A stretch of DNA of 23,758 nucleotides from Kiritimatiellia bacterium (lineage in GTDB: Bacteria; Verrucomicrobiota; Kiritimatiellia; RFP12; UBA1067): assembly GCA_024405255.1 (NCBI GenBank), contig JAKSOY010000041.1, positions 1 to 23,758 on the forward strand. The letters run 5' to 3'. Position numbers and translations under genes: made by a program. The notes beneath the pieces were generated by a model, which was not told where the DNA came from, searched no databases, and saw only the letters and a program-made list of their open reading frames with translations. This document shows, in pieces, positions 22,810 through 23,758 of this stretch (position 1 is the first letter of the stretch; every line of letters begins with the position of its first letter).

Positions 22810-23682
22810 TTACTTCTCGTCGTTGTAGAGCTGGAATGCGTCCTTCGGCGTGAGGCCGTTGTGCACGACGCCGGCAATCGCCTTCATCATCGCGAGCGGC
22901 TTCGCGCTCTGGAACACATTGCGGCCCATGTCGACGCCGCACGCACCGGCCTGGATGGCCTTGTACGCGAGCTCGAGCGCCTTGTCTTCCGGCAGCTTCT
23001 TGCCGCCGGCGATCACGATCGGCACCGGGCACTGCGCCACGACCTTTTCAAAACCCTCTTCCGTGTAGTAGGTCTTCACGAAGGAGGCACCGTTTTCGGC
23101 GCACACGCGCGTCGCGAGACCGAAGTAGCGCGCGTCGCGCGCCATGTCCTTGCCCACCGCCGTCACGCCCAAGACCGGGATGCCGAGCTTCTCGCCCATA
23201 TCCACCGTGTGCACGAGGTTGTGCGTGGTGATCTGCTCGGACACCTTGTCGCCGCACGCGACCATCACGGCCATCGCGCTCGCGTTCACGCGCACGACGT
23301 CTTCCACATCGTAGACGCGGTTGAGGTTGAGGTCCGTCAGGATCGTCGTGCCGCCGTCCGTACGCAGGCAGACCGGCTTCGACATGGTGGGCGGAATCAC
23401 GCTGCGCAGAATGCCGCGCGTGCACATCAGGCAGTCGGCATATTCGATCAGCGGGTTGATCGTCAGATCGACGCGCTCGAGACCGCTCGTCGGACCCATG
23501 ATGAACCCGTGGTCGCACGCGAGCATCACGGTGTGGCCGCTCTTCGGATTGAAGATGCGCGCGAGGCGGTTCTTCACGCCCCAGCCCTTGTTCTCGTTCC
23601 CCTTGAGGAAGAACGCCGTATTCGTCTGCGGCTTATCGAAACCATAAGCCGAAGCTTCCTTGAAACCATCCATGTCAGCCAT
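22810..23682 (-). CDS. lsrF: LsrF-like class I aldolase/thiolase
   Basis: 290 residues and alignable over its full length, from memory, with E. coli LsrF, which cleaves the autoinducer-2 breakdown product 3-hydroxy-5-phosphonooxypentane-2,4-dione using CoA. Shared blocks are ADxD at the N-terminus, SRIFNPKSGHTVMLACDHG, GPTSGLERVD, ADCLMCTRGILRSVIPP, AVGKDMARDARYF, CPVPIVIAGGKKLPE and SGVDMGRN-like GVDMGRNVFQS. The Schiff-base lysine is present in FVKTYY at residue 203, the same number as in E. coli. AGGAG lies 8 nt before ATG 23682, and a strong promoter lies above. No lsrK, lsrR, lsrG or AI-2 transporter is seen here, so a sugar-phosphate aldolase role remains possible. Confidence 0.9.
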   Translation of the reverse strand: MADMDGFKEASAYGFDKPQTNTAFFLKGNENKGWGVKNRLARIFNPKSGHTVMLACDHGFIMGPTSGLERVDLTINPLIEYADCLMCTRGILRSVIPPTMSKPVCLRTDGGTTILTDLNLNRVYDVEDVVRVNASAMAVMVACGDKVSEQITTHNLVHTVDMGEKLGIPVLGVTAVGKDMARDARYFGLATRVCAENGASFVKTYYTEEGFEKVVAQCPVPIVIAGGKKLPEDKALELAYKAIQAGACGVDMGRNVFQSAKPLAMMKAIAGVVHNGLTPKDAFQLYNDEK

Positions 23683-23718
23683 TTTTTAATCTCCTAAAGG
23701 ATTTGTCGTTGTCGTTAA

Positions 23719-23747
23719 ATTATAGCATAGCCCGCCCCCAACGGCAA
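23719..23747 (-). promoter_or_regulatory. Predicted sigma70-type promoter of the lsrF operon
   Basis: On the minus strand, -35 TTGCCG (23742-23747), an exact 17-bp spacer, and an extended -10 TGCTATAAT with the TATAAT hexamer at 23719-23724. Transcription would start near 23712, about 30 nt before the lsrF ATG, with AGGAG at 23691-23695 in the leader. This is the best promoter match in the window. Confidence 0.8.
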
Positions 23748-23758
23748 GCCGACGATTT

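Overview
The window reads as chromosome of a GC-rich, Gram-negative, anaerobic bacterium, most likely from the PVC group and perhaps Kiritimatiellae-like Verrucomicrobiota. That placement is inferred from three things: a giant secreted jelly-roll and beta-strand-repeat protein, a carbohydrate operon joining a GH51 enzyme to a secreted FAD oxidoreductase, and a three-part corrinoid methyltransferase cluster. No rRNA, tRNA or other phylogenetic marker is present to settle it. Almost every gene is on the minus strand; the only plus-strand gene is rph. Many genes start behind a clear AGGAG site, and GTG and TTG starts occur (sbcC, sbcD, the MBL gene, probably the HAD gene). Several predicted promoters share an extended -10 (TGn + TATAAT-like).

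Layout, left to right. 1-1295 (-): a dicarboxylate/amino-acid:cation symporter cut by the window edge, divergent from rph (RNase PH, +). 2136-6382 (-): sbcD-sbcC, overlapping by 4 nt, the Mre11/Rad50-type DNA end-processing nuclease. 6383-6579: a short intergenic patch of direct and inverted repeats. 6580-11919 (-): a 1779-residue exported protein with three copies of a LamG-like domain and autotransporter-type beta-strand repeats but no visible barrel. 11991-15791 (-): an operon of UroD-like methyltransferase, corrinoid protein, MtaA-like methyltransferase and a Cof-type HAD phosphatase. 15889-17403 (-): a Y1/RAYT-type transposase with a C-terminal DprA/SLOG-like domain. 17451-23682 (-): a tightly packed run of lsrF, an MBL-fold phosphodiesterase, an EamA transporter, a secreted FAD oxidoreductase and a secreted GH51 arabinofuranosidase, read from a good promoter at 23719-23747.

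The most unusual object is the transposase gene. It contains two tandem arrays of 27-bp units, each unit a small REP-like hairpin. One array lies before the catalytic domain and the other lies between the HUH motif and the catalytic tyrosine. Because 27 is a multiple of 3, the hairpins are read in frame as a 9-residue peptide repeat (NGQARNPAA-like). A REP-associated transposase therefore seems to carry REP-like hairpins inside its own coding sequence, and it is also fused to a possible DNA-binding Rossmann domain. Other points worth checking are a near-identical 34-bp sequence shared by the 3' ends of rph and the HAD gene, a promoter built into a terminator at 15825-15864, and the self-contained corrinoid methyl-transfer operon of unknown substrate.
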